Of a stretch of 64,000 bases of DNA, positions 44,207 to 53,796 are shown one piece after another; positions within the stretch are counted from its first letter, which is position 1, and every line of letters begins with the position of its first letter. The position numbers and the translations under genes were made by a program. The DNA comes from DASSFG01 sp035547915. Lineage in GTDB: Bacteria; Planctomycetota; Planctomycetia; Pirellulales; JAICIG01. The DNA lies in contig DASZTS010000020.1 of the NCBI GenBank assembly GCA_035547915.1, positions 62,001 through 126,000 of the forward strand. Reading direction: 5' to 3'. Below the pieces are notes generated by a model. It was not told the DNA's origin. It did not search any database and was given only the letters and a program-made list of their open reading frames with translations.

Positions 44207-45893
44207 ATTCGCCGCCCCACTCATCGCTCTCTCTCTGCTGGTCGGCTGCAACGACTCGGCACCACCAAAGGCTTCTAGCTCGGCCGACGACAACACGGCC
44301 AAGATCGAACAGGCAGTGACGATCCTCGATTATATCGCCGGCCTGATCAATCACCCGACGGAGTCGGACGCGGTCGAATCGACGTCGTGGGATATCATCG
44401 ACCTCAACGAAGCGGCACTCCGCGCGTTGGAAAGCGGTGTCGCTCCGGCACTCGTGCCCCAACTGAACCAATGGATCGTCCTACAGGTGCCGCTGGCCGA
44501 CTGGCGACGCGAGCCGCTCATCAACACGCTACCCGCCGATTTGCAGAAGTCCTCGCAACTCAAAGAACTGGCCGACATGGGGTTCGGGCGGGCCGACGGA
44601 ATCGATTTGCGGCAGGCCATCTGGCTGCGCGATGCCTCGAACTGGGCGGCTGGCGGCTCCGCGGAGGACCTGGAGCGGGCGCAGCGGATCTTCGATTGGA
44701 TCGTGCGCAATATCCAACTCGACCCGGACGACGACGCCATCCCCCGGCAGGCATGGCAGACAATGCTGCTGGGACACGGCCCGGCTATCGACCGAGCCTG
44801 GCTGTTCGCCTTGATGGCCCGGCAGCAAGGGCTCGACGTCGTCATGCTGGCCACCCCCACAGGCACGGAGACGAATGCCGACAAGAACGCCGCGATCCAA
44901 CCCTGGCTGCCGGCCCTCTTCCACGAAGGGGATTTCTACCTGTTCGAGCCCGCGCTGGGGCTGCCGGTGCCCGGGCCGGGCGGTCAGGGGATCGCTACGC
45001 TGGCGCAGGTCGCGGCCGATGACAGCCTGCTGCGGCAGCTCGATCTCGACGACGATCACCACTACGGAAAGAGTTCCGCCGATGTGCAGAACCTGACGGT
45101 GCTCATCGAGGCGTCGCCCCTGTATCTGTCGCAGCGCATGGCCTTGCTGGAATCGCAGTTGGCGGGAGAGCAGAACGTCACGCTCTCGCTCGATGCTTCG
45201 GCGCTGGCCGGTCGGCTGCGCAGCGCCAAGCACGTGGCCGACGTGCGGCTCTGGCCCCTTCCTTACGAGCGGCTGGCCGACCAGGCACGGTTGGGCAAGA
45301 GCGGCAGGCAGCGGCTAGCAATCGACTTCGAACCATTCGTCGTCCCCTTTCCGAAGCAGGTGAAGAAGAAGGTCGAATTACTGCCGGCCCTGTGGAAGGC
45401 GCGCGTGCGTCACCTGTTGGGCGAGTTTGTCGGCGAGGACGGAGCGCTGAGGTATTACCAACTGTCCCGTCTTGCCGACGCCGATATGGGGCGAGGACCG
45501 GTCCTCACGCCCGTGGAAGAGGAAGACCTGCGTGGGAAGGTGACCCCGGACGAATGGCAGACGGCGGTCAACCACTACGTGCATGTGGCACCGGTCGCCA
45601 AGCACGACGCCAGCTATTGGCTGGGTTTGATCGCCTTCGAGCAGAAGAATTACAAGACGGCGGCCGACCATTTCAGCAAGCGGACGCTCGACGTCAACCA
45701 AAACAGCCCCTGGCGCAGTGGCGCCCTCTATAACCTGGCCCGTGCTCAAGAGGCCTTGGGTTTGACGTCCGACGCCGTCGAAGTATATCGGCAGATCGAA
45801 TCACCGCAACGTCACGGCAACCTGCTGCGGGCGCGGTGGTTGGAGACGAAGGCGTCGCCGACCAAGGAAGCTTCGAACGAGGCGAGTAACTGA
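44199..45893 (+). CDS. Lipoprotein with degenerate transglutaminase-like region and TPRs
   Basis: 564 residues from the GTG at 44199, inside the end of kdsA. The lipobox is LLVGC near residue 16. Residues about 155-265 resemble a transglutaminase-like fold (RIFDWIVRNIQLDP, RAWLFALMARQQGLDVVML, HEGDFYLFEPALGLP). The catalytic Cys is not visible, so it is probably non-enzymatic. TPR-like helices occupy about 450-550 (DASYWLGLIAFEQKNYKTAADHF). An envelope scaffold role is likely. Coupling to kdsA suggests a link with outer-membrane assembly. Confidence 0.8.
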   Translation: MLRFAAPLIALSLLVGCNDSAPPKASSSADDNTAKIEQAVTILDYIAGLINHPTESDAVESTSWDIIDLNEAALRALESGVAPALVPQLNQWIVLQVPLADWRREPLINTLPADLQKSSQLKELADMGFGRADGIDLRQAIWLRDASNWAAGGSAEDLERAQRIFDWIVRNIQLDPDDDAIPRQAWQTMLLGHGPAIDRAWLFALMARQQGLDVVMLATPTGTETNADKNAAIQPWLPALFHEGDFYLFEPALGLPVPGPGGQGIATLAQVAADDSLLRQLDLDDDHHYGKSSADVQNLTVLIEASPLYLSQRMALLESQLAGEQNVTLSLDASALAGRLRSAKHVADVRLWPLPYERLADQARLGKSGRQRLAIDFEPFVVPFPKQVKKKVELLPALWKARVRHLLGEFVGEDGALRYYQLSRLADADMGRGPVLTPVEEEDLRGKVTPDEWQTAVNHYVHVAPVAKHDASYWLGLIAFEQKNYKTAADHFSKRTLDVNQNSPWRSGALYNLARAQEALGLTSDAVEVYRQIESPQRHGNLLRARWLETKASPTKEASNEASN

Positions 45894-45966
45894 CCGCACC
45901 GATGGCAATTGATGACGAACGCGCCGCGGCACCGCGAGACCGCTCTGTCGCACGGCCGCCGATCGA

Positions 45967-46866
45967 TTAGCGGTCGAACCAGCGTTTGATCGAGTGCAGC
46001 GTGGTCGCACGGCCAGCACGGCCGATCGACGTCGTGAGCGGAATCTCCTTCGGGCAGACGGCCACGCAATTCTGAGCGTTGCCGCAAACCTGCAAGCCCC
46101 CTTCCGCCATCAAGGCGTCGAGACGCTCGCCGGCGCTCAGCGCGCCCGTGGGATGGGTGTTGAAGAGAACCACCTGGCTGATGGCATGGGCACCCACGAA
46201 ATGCCGGTCGTAGGCGGCGTGACGACGCTCCGCGAACTGCTCGTCCGACTCGCCTTCGGCCCGTTCCACTTCCACCTTGAGGTATTGCGGACATGCCTCG
46301 AGACAGCAGCCACAGCTCATGCACTGGCTCAGCGGATAGGCGCGCTGCTGTTCTTCCGGAGATTGACGCGGACCGGGGCCCATGTCGTGATAGCCATCGA
46401 CCGGGATCCAGGCTTTGACCTTCTGCAAGGCGCGAAACAATCGCGAACGGTCGACCATCAAGTCTCGGACGACCGGGAACTTGGTCACCGGGCGCAGCTC
46501 GATCTCGCCCGGTTCGTCGGCCAACAGACGGTCGACCAAGGCCGTGCAGGCCTGCCGCACGCGACCGTTGACGAGCATTGTGCAGGCGCCGCAGACCTCT
46601 TCGAGGCAGTTGCAATCCCAGGCCACGGGCGCCACCGCGGTACCGTCCGAGGTGCGTGCCTGCGCGGCGATCCGCTGCAACACACTGATCACGTTCATGT
46701 CGTTTTCACGCACCACGGTATGGCGTTCCCAATAGCTCGGCTCGCCGGGGCCGTCTTGCCTCAGAACGCGAACCGAAAACGTCGTGGCGCCGGCCGAATG
46801 GCCGTTGTGCTCATGGGCATCGTGCGAGGCATGCTGTCCGTGGCTGGTGGTGGTCGCGTGATCCAT
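45967..46866 (-). CDS. sdhB: Succinate dehydrogenase iron-sulfur subunit
   Basis: 299 residues from the ATG at 46866. The [2Fe-2S] site is DCNCLEEVCGACTMLVNG plus a further Cys. The [4Fe-4S]/[3Fe-4S] ligands are CMSCGCCLEACPQ and CGNAQNCVAVCPKEIP. The first 26 residues hold seven His (HATTTSHGQHASHDAHEHNGH), an extension not typical of SdhB. The subunit passes electrons from SdhA FAD to quinone at SdhC. Last gene of sdhCAB. Confidence 0.96.
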   Translation of the reverse strand: MDHATTTSHGQHASHDAHEHNGHSAGATTFSVRVLRQDGPGEPSYWERHTVVRENDMNVISVLQRIAAQARTSDGTAVAPVAWDCNCLEEVCGACTMLVNGRVRQACTALVDRLLADEPGEIELRPVTKFPVVRDLMVDRSRLFRALQKVKAWIPVDGYHDMGPGPRQSPEEQQRAYPLSQCMSCGCCLEACPQYLKVEVERAEGESDEQFAERRHAAYDRHFVGAHAISQVVLFNTHPTGALSAGERLDALMAEGGLQVCGNAQNCVAVCPKEIPLTTSIGRAGRATTLHSIKRWFDR

Positions 46867-46955
46867 CGAGTGTTGATTTCGGAGTATTGGTTTGGGCTGC
46901 TGGATTTTCGACTTAGATCGGTATCGGGCGGAGCCGACTCGACTTCGGAGACGCG

Positions 46956-48962
46956 CTAGGAGGCGGCACCGACCGCCGTCTTGACGGTCGACCCGTTGCC
47001 GTCGGACGAAGAGTGCTTGCCCGCCTGCCGCTGCTTCCACACTTCCTCGATGATCTCCGCGCCGACGAGACCATACAGGCGCGGGCGCGGTGCGATCAAC
47101 GAGGTATCGACGTCTTCGTAGCTGAGCTCCGGTTCGCCGTTCCGACATACCGCGATCGTCGACTTGAGCCACTTCCGCGTGTTGGCCTCGAACTGATCGC
47201 ACCAGGCTTCGGCCTCGCGACGATGCTCACTGGGCGACGTGGAGGTCAGGCCCGGCAAGGCGAAATCGGGCTTGTAATGCGCGCCGCGGCATTCGTCGCG
47301 TTCGAGTGCTCCCTTCAAGATGGCCTTGGCCAGCGGGAACATGTCGCGCAGTGCCTTGGTGAACACGACATTCTGGTTGGTCCAGTTGCCGGTGTCCGAC
47401 AAGGAGCAACGCTCAGCCCGCTGGGCCAACTCGCTCACCTGTCCCAGGGCTTCGCGCAGTACGCTGTTGTGCCGCACGACGGTGGCGGCGCGAGTCATGA
47501 TCTGACCCAACTCTTGGTGCAGCAGGTACGGGTTCTCGCCACCGGAGGCGTGCTTGAGCAACCGATCGTGCTCGCGCTGCTGTTGCTTACGCGCCGTCTC
47601 ATAGAGGCCGGCGGGCTGATCGGCGGCGGACTTGCCCGACAGGGACTTGAGCAGGTTTTGCACGCCAGGCGCGGCCATCAGCCCGCTGAAGATGCAGCTC
47701 AACAAAGAGTTGGCGCCCAACCGATTCGCACCGTGGTATTGGTAGTCGCACTCTCCCAAGGCGTAGAGGCCGGGTATGTTCGTCACCTGGTTGCGCGGCG
47801 AACCGACCTTCAACCCGCCCGCGGAGGTGCGCTCGTAATCGACCCACAGCCCGCCCATCGAATAGTGGACGGCCGGGAAGATCTTCATCGGCACGTCGCG
47901 CGGATCGACACCCTGGAATTTCTCGTAGATCTCCAAGATGCCCGCGAGCTTCTGGTCGAGCATCGCCCGCGGCAGGTGCGTGACGTCGAGGTAGACGCAC
48001 ATGCGGTCCTTTTCGACGCTCAGTCCCTCGACGGTGCAGACGTTGAAGATCTCGCGCGTGGCAATGTCGCGGGGCACGAGATTGCCGTACTTGGGATAGC
48101 GCTCTTCCAAGAAATAGTATCGCTCTGCTTCCGGAATCTGCCGCGGATCGCGCGGGTCTTGCGGCCGGCGCGAGACCCACACACGGCCCCCCTCGCCGCG
48201 GGCGCTTTCGCTCATCAAGCGGAGCTTATCGGCGCCGGGCACGGCCGTCGGGTGGACCTGGATGAACTCGGGATTGCCGTATTTCGCACCAGCCCGGAAG
48301 CACCGGCTGGCCGCACTCCCCGTGCAGGCCATCGACATGGTCGAGCGGCCGTAGATCAGGCCGCAGCCGCCCGACGCCACCAGCACGGCATCGGCGGTGA
48401 ACGATCGGATTTCCATCGTCACCATGTCCTGGCAGACGGCGCCCCGGCACACGCCGTTGTCGTCGAGGATGGGCGCCAAGAAATCCCAGAACTCGTATTT
48501 GACGATTCGCCCTTCGGTTTCCCAGCGACGCACCTGTTCGTCGAGTGCGTAGAGCAACTGCTGACCCGTCGTGGCGCCGGCGAAAGCCGTGCGCTTGAAC
48601 AGTGTGCCGCCGAACCGACGATGGTCGCGAAAACCCTCGGCGGTGCGGTTGAACGTGACTCCCAAGCGATCCATCATGTCGATGATCTTGGGCCCCCACT
48701 CGGTCATCTCCTTGACCGGCGGCTGATGTTGCAAGAAGTCGCCGCCGTAGACCGTGTCGTCGAAGTGCAGCCACTCGCTGTCGCCCTGCTGGCGGGTGGT
48801 GCTGTTGACGGTATTGATGCCACCCTGTGCGCAGACACTGTGCGACCGCTTGACCGGCGTGAGGCTCATCAGGTCGACATCGACGCCCAACTCGGCCAGC
48901 TTCATGGCGGCGGCCAACCCGGCCAAACCGCCTCCCACGATCAATACCCTCTGCTTCGCCAT
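46956..48962 (-). CDS. sdhA: Succinate dehydrogenase flavoprotein subunit
   Basis: 668 residues. The N-terminal FAD motif is VLIVGGGLAGLAAA. HRRFGGTLFKRTAFAGATTGQ marks the FAD-attachment and capping region, with active-site segments HPTAVPGADKLRLMSE and RGEGGRVWVSRR. The C-terminal helical domain ends in a Lys/Ser/Gly-rich tail. It oxidises succinate to fumarate (TCA cycle, complex II) on the inner face of the membrane. It matches the B. subtilis/SdhCAB non-classical type. The gap to sdhC is 116 bp and to sdhB 89 bp. Confidence 0.96.
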   Translation of the reverse strand: MAKQRVLIVGGGLAGLAAAMKLAELGVDVDLMSLTPVKRSHSVCAQGGINTVNSTTRQQGDSEWLHFDDTVYGGDFLQHQPPVKEMTEWGPKIIDMMDRLGVTFNRTAEGFRDHRRFGGTLFKRTAFAGATTGQQLLYALDEQVRRWETEGRIVKYEFWDFLAPILDDNGVCRGAVCQDMVTMEIRSFTADAVLVASGGCGLIYGRSTMSMACTGSAASRCFRAGAKYGNPEFIQVHPTAVPGADKLRLMSESARGEGGRVWVSRRPQDPRDPRQIPEAERYYFLEERYPKYGNLVPRDIATREIFNVCTVEGLSVEKDRMCVYLDVTHLPRAMLDQKLAGILEIYEKFQGVDPRDVPMKIFPAVHYSMGGLWVDYERTSAGGLKVGSPRNQVTNIPGLYALGECDYQYHGANRLGANSLLSCIFSGLMAAPGVQNLLKSLSGKSAADQPAGLYETARKQQQREHDRLLKHASGGENPYLLHQELGQIMTRAATVVRHNSVLREALGQVSELAQRAERCSLSDTGNWTNQNVVFTKALRDMFPLAKAILKGALERDECRGAHYKPDFALPGLTSTSPSEHRREAEAWCDQFEANTRKWLKSTIAVCRNGEPELSYEDVDTSLIAPRPRLYGLVGAEIIEEVWKQRQAGKHSSSDGNGSTVKTAVGAAS

Positions 48963-49078
48963 CGGCGCTCTACCTCGTTTTCCGTAATTCTATGCAAGAC
49001 CACCGTAGCCAGCGGCCTTCTTCGGTCGTTGTCCGCGAGATGGCCTGGCCCGCCGGGTGATGGACTATCTCAGCATCT

Positions 49079-49960
49079 CTATTCTTGTTTCGCCGTGTCC
49101 GGCACTTGGGCGTCCGGTAACTGGGCCGTCTCATCGCCCGACGGTTGCGGCCGGCTGCGTTCCTCCGCCTCGATCTGCTTGATGCGTTGGGCCATCGCCT
49201 CACGCTGTTCGATTTGCGCCTGCTCAACGGCCTTGGCTTCGACCAGATCGGCCCGGCTCATGCCGAACAGGGCGCTCAAGCCGATGAAGGCGAACACGAC
49301 GCCGAACCCTGCGCAGGCATAGTCGGCACGCCGCTGGGCGGCGGGCGTCGTCCAGATTCCCCAGGTAATTCCCGACGTCCATAGGCCGTTGGCCAGGTGA
49401 TAGACGCAGGCCAGCACGCCGATGGCATACAAGATTTTGACGAGTAGCGGCTGGAAGGCCTCGGCCGCGCTCGACGTGGCGTGTTCGGCGCTGAACTTGG
49501 CACCGCCCAGATTCTGGGCCACGTTCTTTACCCAAAAATCGTTGTGCAGCCAGCCGTGCATGTGGAACACATGCCAAGCGATGAAAAACAGCGCGATCCA
49601 GGCCGTCACACGCTGGAGCGTATAGCGAACGTTGCTGCCGTAGCGGTAGGCGCCCGTGTTGGTCTCGCAGTTCACCGCCCGCACGATTCCCAGCGCGGCG
49701 TGAAAGATGATCGGGATGAAAATGAACGTCCACTCGACGAACGGCAAGATCCAGCCGAGGCTGTGGATCGTATTCACCTTTTCTTGGAACGTCTGCGGCC
49801 CTCCCAACACCGTGGCATTGGTGATCAGGTGGACGCACATATAGGCCCCTACGGGCACAATACCACTCAGCGAATGGAGCCGCCGCCAGAGGAATTCGTG
49901 GCGGCCGAAGAAGTGCGACGCCTCCGGAGCCGGCGGCGCATTTTTAGGCGAGGTTTCCAA
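49079..49960 (-). CDS. sdhC: Succinate dehydrogenase cytochrome b subunit
   Basis: 293 residues from the TTG at 49960, with AAGGA 8 nt upstream. Five membrane helices lie between residues 35 and 240. Candidate haem His ligands are in HEFLWRRLHSLSG, CVHLIT, HVFHMHGW and VYHLANGLW, as in two-haem single-subunit cytochrome b558. A charged, coiled C-terminal tail (about 240-293) is longer than usual. It anchors SdhA/B and reduces the quinone. First gene of the operon. Confidence 0.94.
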   Translation of the reverse strand: METSPKNAPPAPEASHFFGRHEFLWRRLHSLSGIVPVGAYMCVHLITNATVLGGPQTFQEKVNTIHSLGWILPFVEWTFIFIPIIFHAALGIVRAVNCETNTGAYRYGSNVRYTLQRVTAWIALFFIAWHVFHMHGWLHNDFWVKNVAQNLGGAKFSAEHATSSAAEAFQPLLVKILYAIGVLACVYHLANGLWTSGITWGIWTTPAAQRRADYACAGFGVVFAFIGLSALFGMSRADLVEAKAVEQAQIEQREAMAQRIKQIEAEERSRPQPSGDETAQLPDAQVPDTAKQE

Positions 49961-50381
49961 CTTGATTGTCCTTAATCGGCCGCCCGCAGGCGGCGACGAG
50001 CGAGCGGAACGGGTCTGCCGACACTGAATAATTCGCAGTATAAGGTTGCGGGCCGCTCTTACAAGCGACAAACCGAACTGCCTGCCGGTTTGGCAGTGGC
50101 CGCGTGGAACACCGCTGACAGCCTCGGCAAATTTGACCTAAATTATCTTTCATGGGGCGAAACACCATGCTATAAGGGCAACGGAAAACAGCCTTTAAGG
50201 CAGGCACGCTTGCGGCGGGGCCGACTGCTTTACGCCCTTGGTATCGCAGTTGCACGCTTGCACGCCGTCTGCCGCGAGACTGGGCTCCGTGGCTGGGTGA
50301 CTGGGTAGCAAGGCGACCAGGTGGGTCCGGTGCCGACGGAATAGGGCGCCGTCATGCTGATACGCCTGTGCGAGACATGCC
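49961..50381. other. Divergent interval between sdhC and a response regulator
   Basis: 421 bp with no gene. It contains the candidate sdhCAB promoter at 50037-50064 and a plain stretch to 50381. No good plus-strand promoter was found for the response regulator. Confidence 0.55.
50037..50064 (-). promoter_or_regulatory. Candidate sdhCAB promoter
   Basis: On the minus strand TTGTAA (50059-50064, 4 of 6) and TATACT (50037-50042, 5 of 6) lie 16 bp apart. Transcription would start near 50030, about 70 nt before the TTG of sdhC. Confidence 0.45.
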
Positions 50382-50864
50382 ATGCACGCTTCGATCTTGA
50401 TCACCGACGACGATCGCGGATTCCGCGAGACATTGCGCGGCGTCTTCGAGCCCGAAGGTTTTTGCACGCTGCTGGCCGAGAACGGCGCCGAGGCACTCGA
50501 CATCATCCGTACCAGCGACGTGCACCTGGTGTTGCTCGACATGCACATGCCGCGGCTGACCGGGTTGGAAACCTTGCGGATGGCGAAGCAGCTCCGCTCG
50601 CCGTTGCCGTGCATCCTGATGTCGGCCGAGCCCGACGAGCAACTCGTCGAACAGGCCCTGCGTGCCGACGCTTTTTCGTTCCTCACCAAGCCGGTCAGCC
50701 GCCAGACCATCACTTCGACGGTGCGGATGGCACTGGCGAAGACCTACGATTGGGCCGCGAACCCCGCCGACCCGCAGCTCGACCGGTTGCGAGAGGCAGA
50801 TCGGCCTTCTACCATAACGTCGCGTTTCGATCCGCGCAGGTTCTTCGGCCGCCAAGATCATTGA
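50382..50864 (+). CDS. Response-regulator receiver domain protein
   Basis: 160 residues. The receiver domain fills residues 4-118, with acidic pair Asp9/Asp10, phospho-acceptor Asp53 (LLDMHMPRLTG), Ser81 and Lys103 (LTKPVS). The tail (119-160) is polar without a DNA-binding domain. It is a single-domain regulator; its kinase and output partner are not in the window. Confidence 0.92.
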   Translation: MHASILITDDDRGFRETLRGVFEPEGFCTLLAENGAEALDIIRTSDVHLVLLDMHMPRLTGLETLRMAKQLRSPLPCILMSAEPDEQLVEQALRADAFSFLTKPVSRQTITSTVRMALAKTYDWAANPADPQLDRLREADRPSTITSRFDPRRFFGRQDH

Positions 50865-51071
50865 CGCGGGGATGTCGCGAGAGAGCATTTCGTCGCCCCG
50901 CGATTGCTCGTTCCCGGCTTGCTTTTTACGTTCATTGGGATCGGCATGATGTTTGACGACGAGATGCCACATCGGTTGGCGACTTGCCGTCCGAGGTGCA
51001 GGTTTCGCAGCACTTGGTCTGTAGTGGCCGAGGAACCGTGCTGAAGAAGATACCGAGAACGGTTCGCTCGA

Positions 51072-51854
51072 ATGACACCATCCGTAGAAAGAATCGCCGT
51101 CGTCACCGGTTCCACACAAGGGCTCGGCGAGGCCATCGCCCGTCGGTTGATCGATGAGGCGATGATCTCCGGGCTGGTGATCTGCGGGCGCAATGCCGAC
51201 AACGGGCGCCGTCTGGCCAGCGAGTTTTCGGCCCGCGGCTGTCGCACAGAATATGTACCGGCCGATCTGGCGCGCGTTGAGGACTGCCAGAAAATCGTCC
51301 AGACGGCCCGCGACACGTTCGGCCGCATCGATTTTCTAGTCAACAGTGCGGCGACGAGCCAGCGCGGGACGATTCTCGACACCACGCCGGAAGGGTTCGA
51401 TCGCATCTTCGCCCTCAACGTGCGGGCTCCCTTCTTTTTGATGCAGGGCGTCCTGCACACGATGATCGAGCACGGCATTCCGGGGGCGATCGTCAACATC
51501 ATCAGTATGTCGAGCTACGGCGGGCAGCCGTTCTTGAGCCCCTATTCGGCGTCGAAAGGCGCGCTGGTCACGCTCACCAAGAACGTCGCGCAATCGGTGA
51601 TCAAGAATCGCATCCGCGTGAACGGCCTGAATCTCGGCTGGATGGACACGCCGGGCGAAGACACCATCCAAAAAAGGTTTCACGATGCGCCGGCCGACTG
51701 GCTGGCCAAGGCCGAAGCGAACCAGCCCTTCGGCCGCCTCGTCAAACCGCAGGAGGCCGCGCAGGTGGTCGCCTTCCTCCTTTCCGATCGGGCCGGCCTG
51801 ATGACCGGCTCCATCGTCGATTTCGACCAGAACATCATGGGAACGTATAGCTGA
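51072..51854 (+). CDS. Short-chain dehydrogenase/reductase
   Basis: 260 residues. The cofactor motif is TGSTQGLG (residues 12-19), NSAATS replaces NNAG (about 92-97), and Ser145 or Ser147 with Tyr158/Lys162 (YSASK) form the active site. VNGLNLGWMDTPGED follows. The acidic or basic preference for NAD or NADP cannot be decided; CGRN after beta-2 hints at NADP. Substrate unknown. It is similar to classical glucose-1-dehydrogenase-like members. Confidence 0.93.
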   Translation: MTPSVERIAVVTGSTQGLGEAIARRLIDEAMISGLVICGRNADNGRRLASEFSARGCRTEYVPADLARVEDCQKIVQTARDTFGRIDFLVNSAATSQRGTILDTTPEGFDRIFALNVRAPFFLMQGVLHTMIEHGIPGAIVNIISMSSYGGQPFLSPYSASKGALVTLTKNVAQSVIKNRIRVNGLNLGWMDTPGEDTIQKRFHDAPADWLAKAEANQPFGRLVKPQEAAQVVAFLLSDRAGLMTGSIVDFDQNIMGTYS

Positions 51855-51937
51855 GCGCTCTGCCGCCGCGAGTTTCCTCTTCGTGCCGAACGGGAGCGGC
51901 ACAAGGTAGAACGAAGAAGCCTGTCCCCATGCGCGCC

Positions 51938-53656
51938 TCAGTCGCGGCCAAGTAATTTCCGCACGGCTTTCCAAGGGCGCGTGTTGACGACGTCGGCTTT
52001 CGTCAAACCGGCCCGGCGGGCCTGCAAGATGCCGTAGCGGAGCTTGTCGAGCCCTTCGGTGTCGTGCGCGTCGGTCGAAATCACGATCGGTATGCCGTGT
52101 TGCTGTGCCGCCGCGCAGGCCACGTCGTCCAGATCGAGCCGCATCGGGTGGGAGTTCAGCTCCAGAAACTTGCCGTGCTTACGGGCCGTTTTGAAAACGG
52201 CATCGAGGTCGACATCGTACGCCTGCCGCTTGTTGATGAGCCTGCCCGTGGGATGGGCGATGGCACAGACGTGCGGATTGGCGAGCGCGTCCACGATGCG
52301 GCGCGTGATCTGTTCGCGGGGCTGCTTCTGACCGTAGTGCACGCTGGCCACGACCCAATCGGCCTCGCTCAGCACATCGTCGTCGAGGTCCAAGCCTCCC
52401 TTCTCCAAGATGTCGACTTCGACCCCCTTGAGCACGGTGATTCCCTTCAACCGGCGATTGAGCCGATCGATCTCGGCCCATTGCTCGCGCAACCGGTCGG
52501 CATCGAGCCCGTTGGCCATCGAGACGCGCTTCGAGTGGTCGGTGATGGCGATGTATTTGAGCCCGCGCTGTTTGGCGGCGGCAACCATCTCCTCCAACGT
52601 CGCCTTGCCGTCCGTGGCCACCGTGTGCATGTGCAGGTCGCCCAGGATGTCGTCCCGTTCGATCAGGGCAGGTAACTTGCCCGACTCGGCCCAGTCGAAC
52701 TCGCGCCGCGCTTCGCGCAGCTCGGGCGGAAAGCAGGGCAGATCGAGGGCCGCGTAGACGTCGGCTTCCGTGTGGCCGGCGACGTACTGATCGCCGCGGA
52801 ACACGCCGTACTCGTTGATCTTCAGCCCGCGGTTCTTGGCCAGACCGCGCAGCACCACGTTGTGGTCCTTCGAGCCGGTGAAATATTGCCACGCCGCCCC
52901 GAACGATTCTTTGGGCACGACGCGCAGGTCCACTTGCAGGCCGCCCGCCAGCCGCACCGACATCTTCGTATCGCCGCGGCCGATGAGTGTCTCGACGCCT
53001 GCGAAAGCCGCCAGCCGGTCCATCACTTCGGCGGGGTTGTCGGAGACGACCAGGAAATCGAGATCGGCCACGGTGTCACGGCCGCGACGATAGCTGCCCG
53101 CCGGCTCGAGTTGGCGGATGCTGGGGCAGGAGCGCAGATGGGCCAACAGCGACCGAGCGAAGTCGTCGGCCTCGGCCCACGTGAGACGCTGTTGTATCGA
53201 GTTGGCCTGGGCCAGGCCGGCCAGAATGATCAGCTCGGTCTTCTCGCCGAACCCCTTCAGTTCGCGCACGCGGTTGGACATGCACGCCTCGCGCAGCTCG
53301 TCGAGCGTGCTGATCTTCAAGTCGTGGTGCAGGGCGGCGGCCTTTTTTGGTCCCACGCCCGGCACGCGCATCAGGGTGAGGACCGAGACGGGAATCTTGG
53401 CCAGCAATTCTTGGTGTAACGGCACGCTTCCGGTCTCGCACAGCGTGACGATCTTCTCGGCCAGATCCTTGCCGATGCCTGGGATGTCGGTCAGTTTGCG
53501 GTCTTCGTCGGCGAGCAGGGCTTCCACCGGCTCGGTCATGTCGCGCACGGCCCGGGCGCCGTTACGATAGGCCCGCACGCGGAATTGATTGGCGTTCTCG
53601 ATCTCCAGCAGGTCGGCGATCTCGTCGAAGACGTTGGCGATTTGGGCGTTGTTCAT
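51938..53656 (-). CDS. polX: PolX family DNA polymerase with PHP domain
   Basis: 572 residues. Residues 1-150 hold helix-hairpin-helix elements (IPGIGKDLAEKI, VPGVGPKKAAAL). The pol beta-like domain has YRRGRDTVADLDFLVV (catalytic Asp pair) and LQVDLRVV (third Asp). The C-terminal PHP domain (about 330-572) has GDLHMHTVATDGK and YIAITDHSKR, with intact His/Asp metal ligands. Bacterial PolX fills short gaps in base excision repair and its PHP part can be a 3'-5' exonuclease. Confidence 0.96.
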   Translation of the reverse strand: MNNAQIANVFDEIADLLEIENANQFRVRAYRNGARAVRDMTEPVEALLADEDRKLTDIPGIGKDLAEKIVTLCETGSVPLHQELLAKIPVSVLTLMRVPGVGPKKAAALHHDLKISTLDELREACMSNRVRELKGFGEKTELIILAGLAQANSIQQRLTWAEADDFARSLLAHLRSCPSIRQLEPAGSYRRGRDTVADLDFLVVSDNPAEVMDRLAAFAGVETLIGRGDTKMSVRLAGGLQVDLRVVPKESFGAAWQYFTGSKDHNVVLRGLAKNRGLKINEYGVFRGDQYVAGHTEADVYAALDLPCFPPELREARREFDWAESGKLPALIERDDILGDLHMHTVATDGKATLEEMVAAAKQRGLKYIAITDHSKRVSMANGLDADRLREQWAEIDRLNRRLKGITVLKGVEVDILEKGGLDLDDDVLSEADWVVASVHYGQKQPREQITRRIVDALANPHVCAIAHPTGRLINKRQAYDVDLDAVFKTARKHGKFLELNSHPMRLDLDDVACAAAQQHGIPIVISTDAHDTEGLDKLRYGILQARRAGLTKADVVNTRPWKAVRKLLGRD

Positions 53657-53796
53657 GGCGTTTCATTTTATCGCCGGACCCGCGTCGCGCCTTGCCGGTG
53701 CAAACACACCTGGTCGCTTCCGCGCAAAGAGACCTTTGTGGTTGACAAAAAGCATCGGGCGACTCGACATCGCAGGGCAGGGTCTACGAGTCGCCG

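Noticed and set aside
47013..49322. 769-codon plus-strand frame opposite sdhA/sdhC
   Set aside because: It is antisense to two unambiguous genes with motifs; long antisense frames are expected at this GC content.
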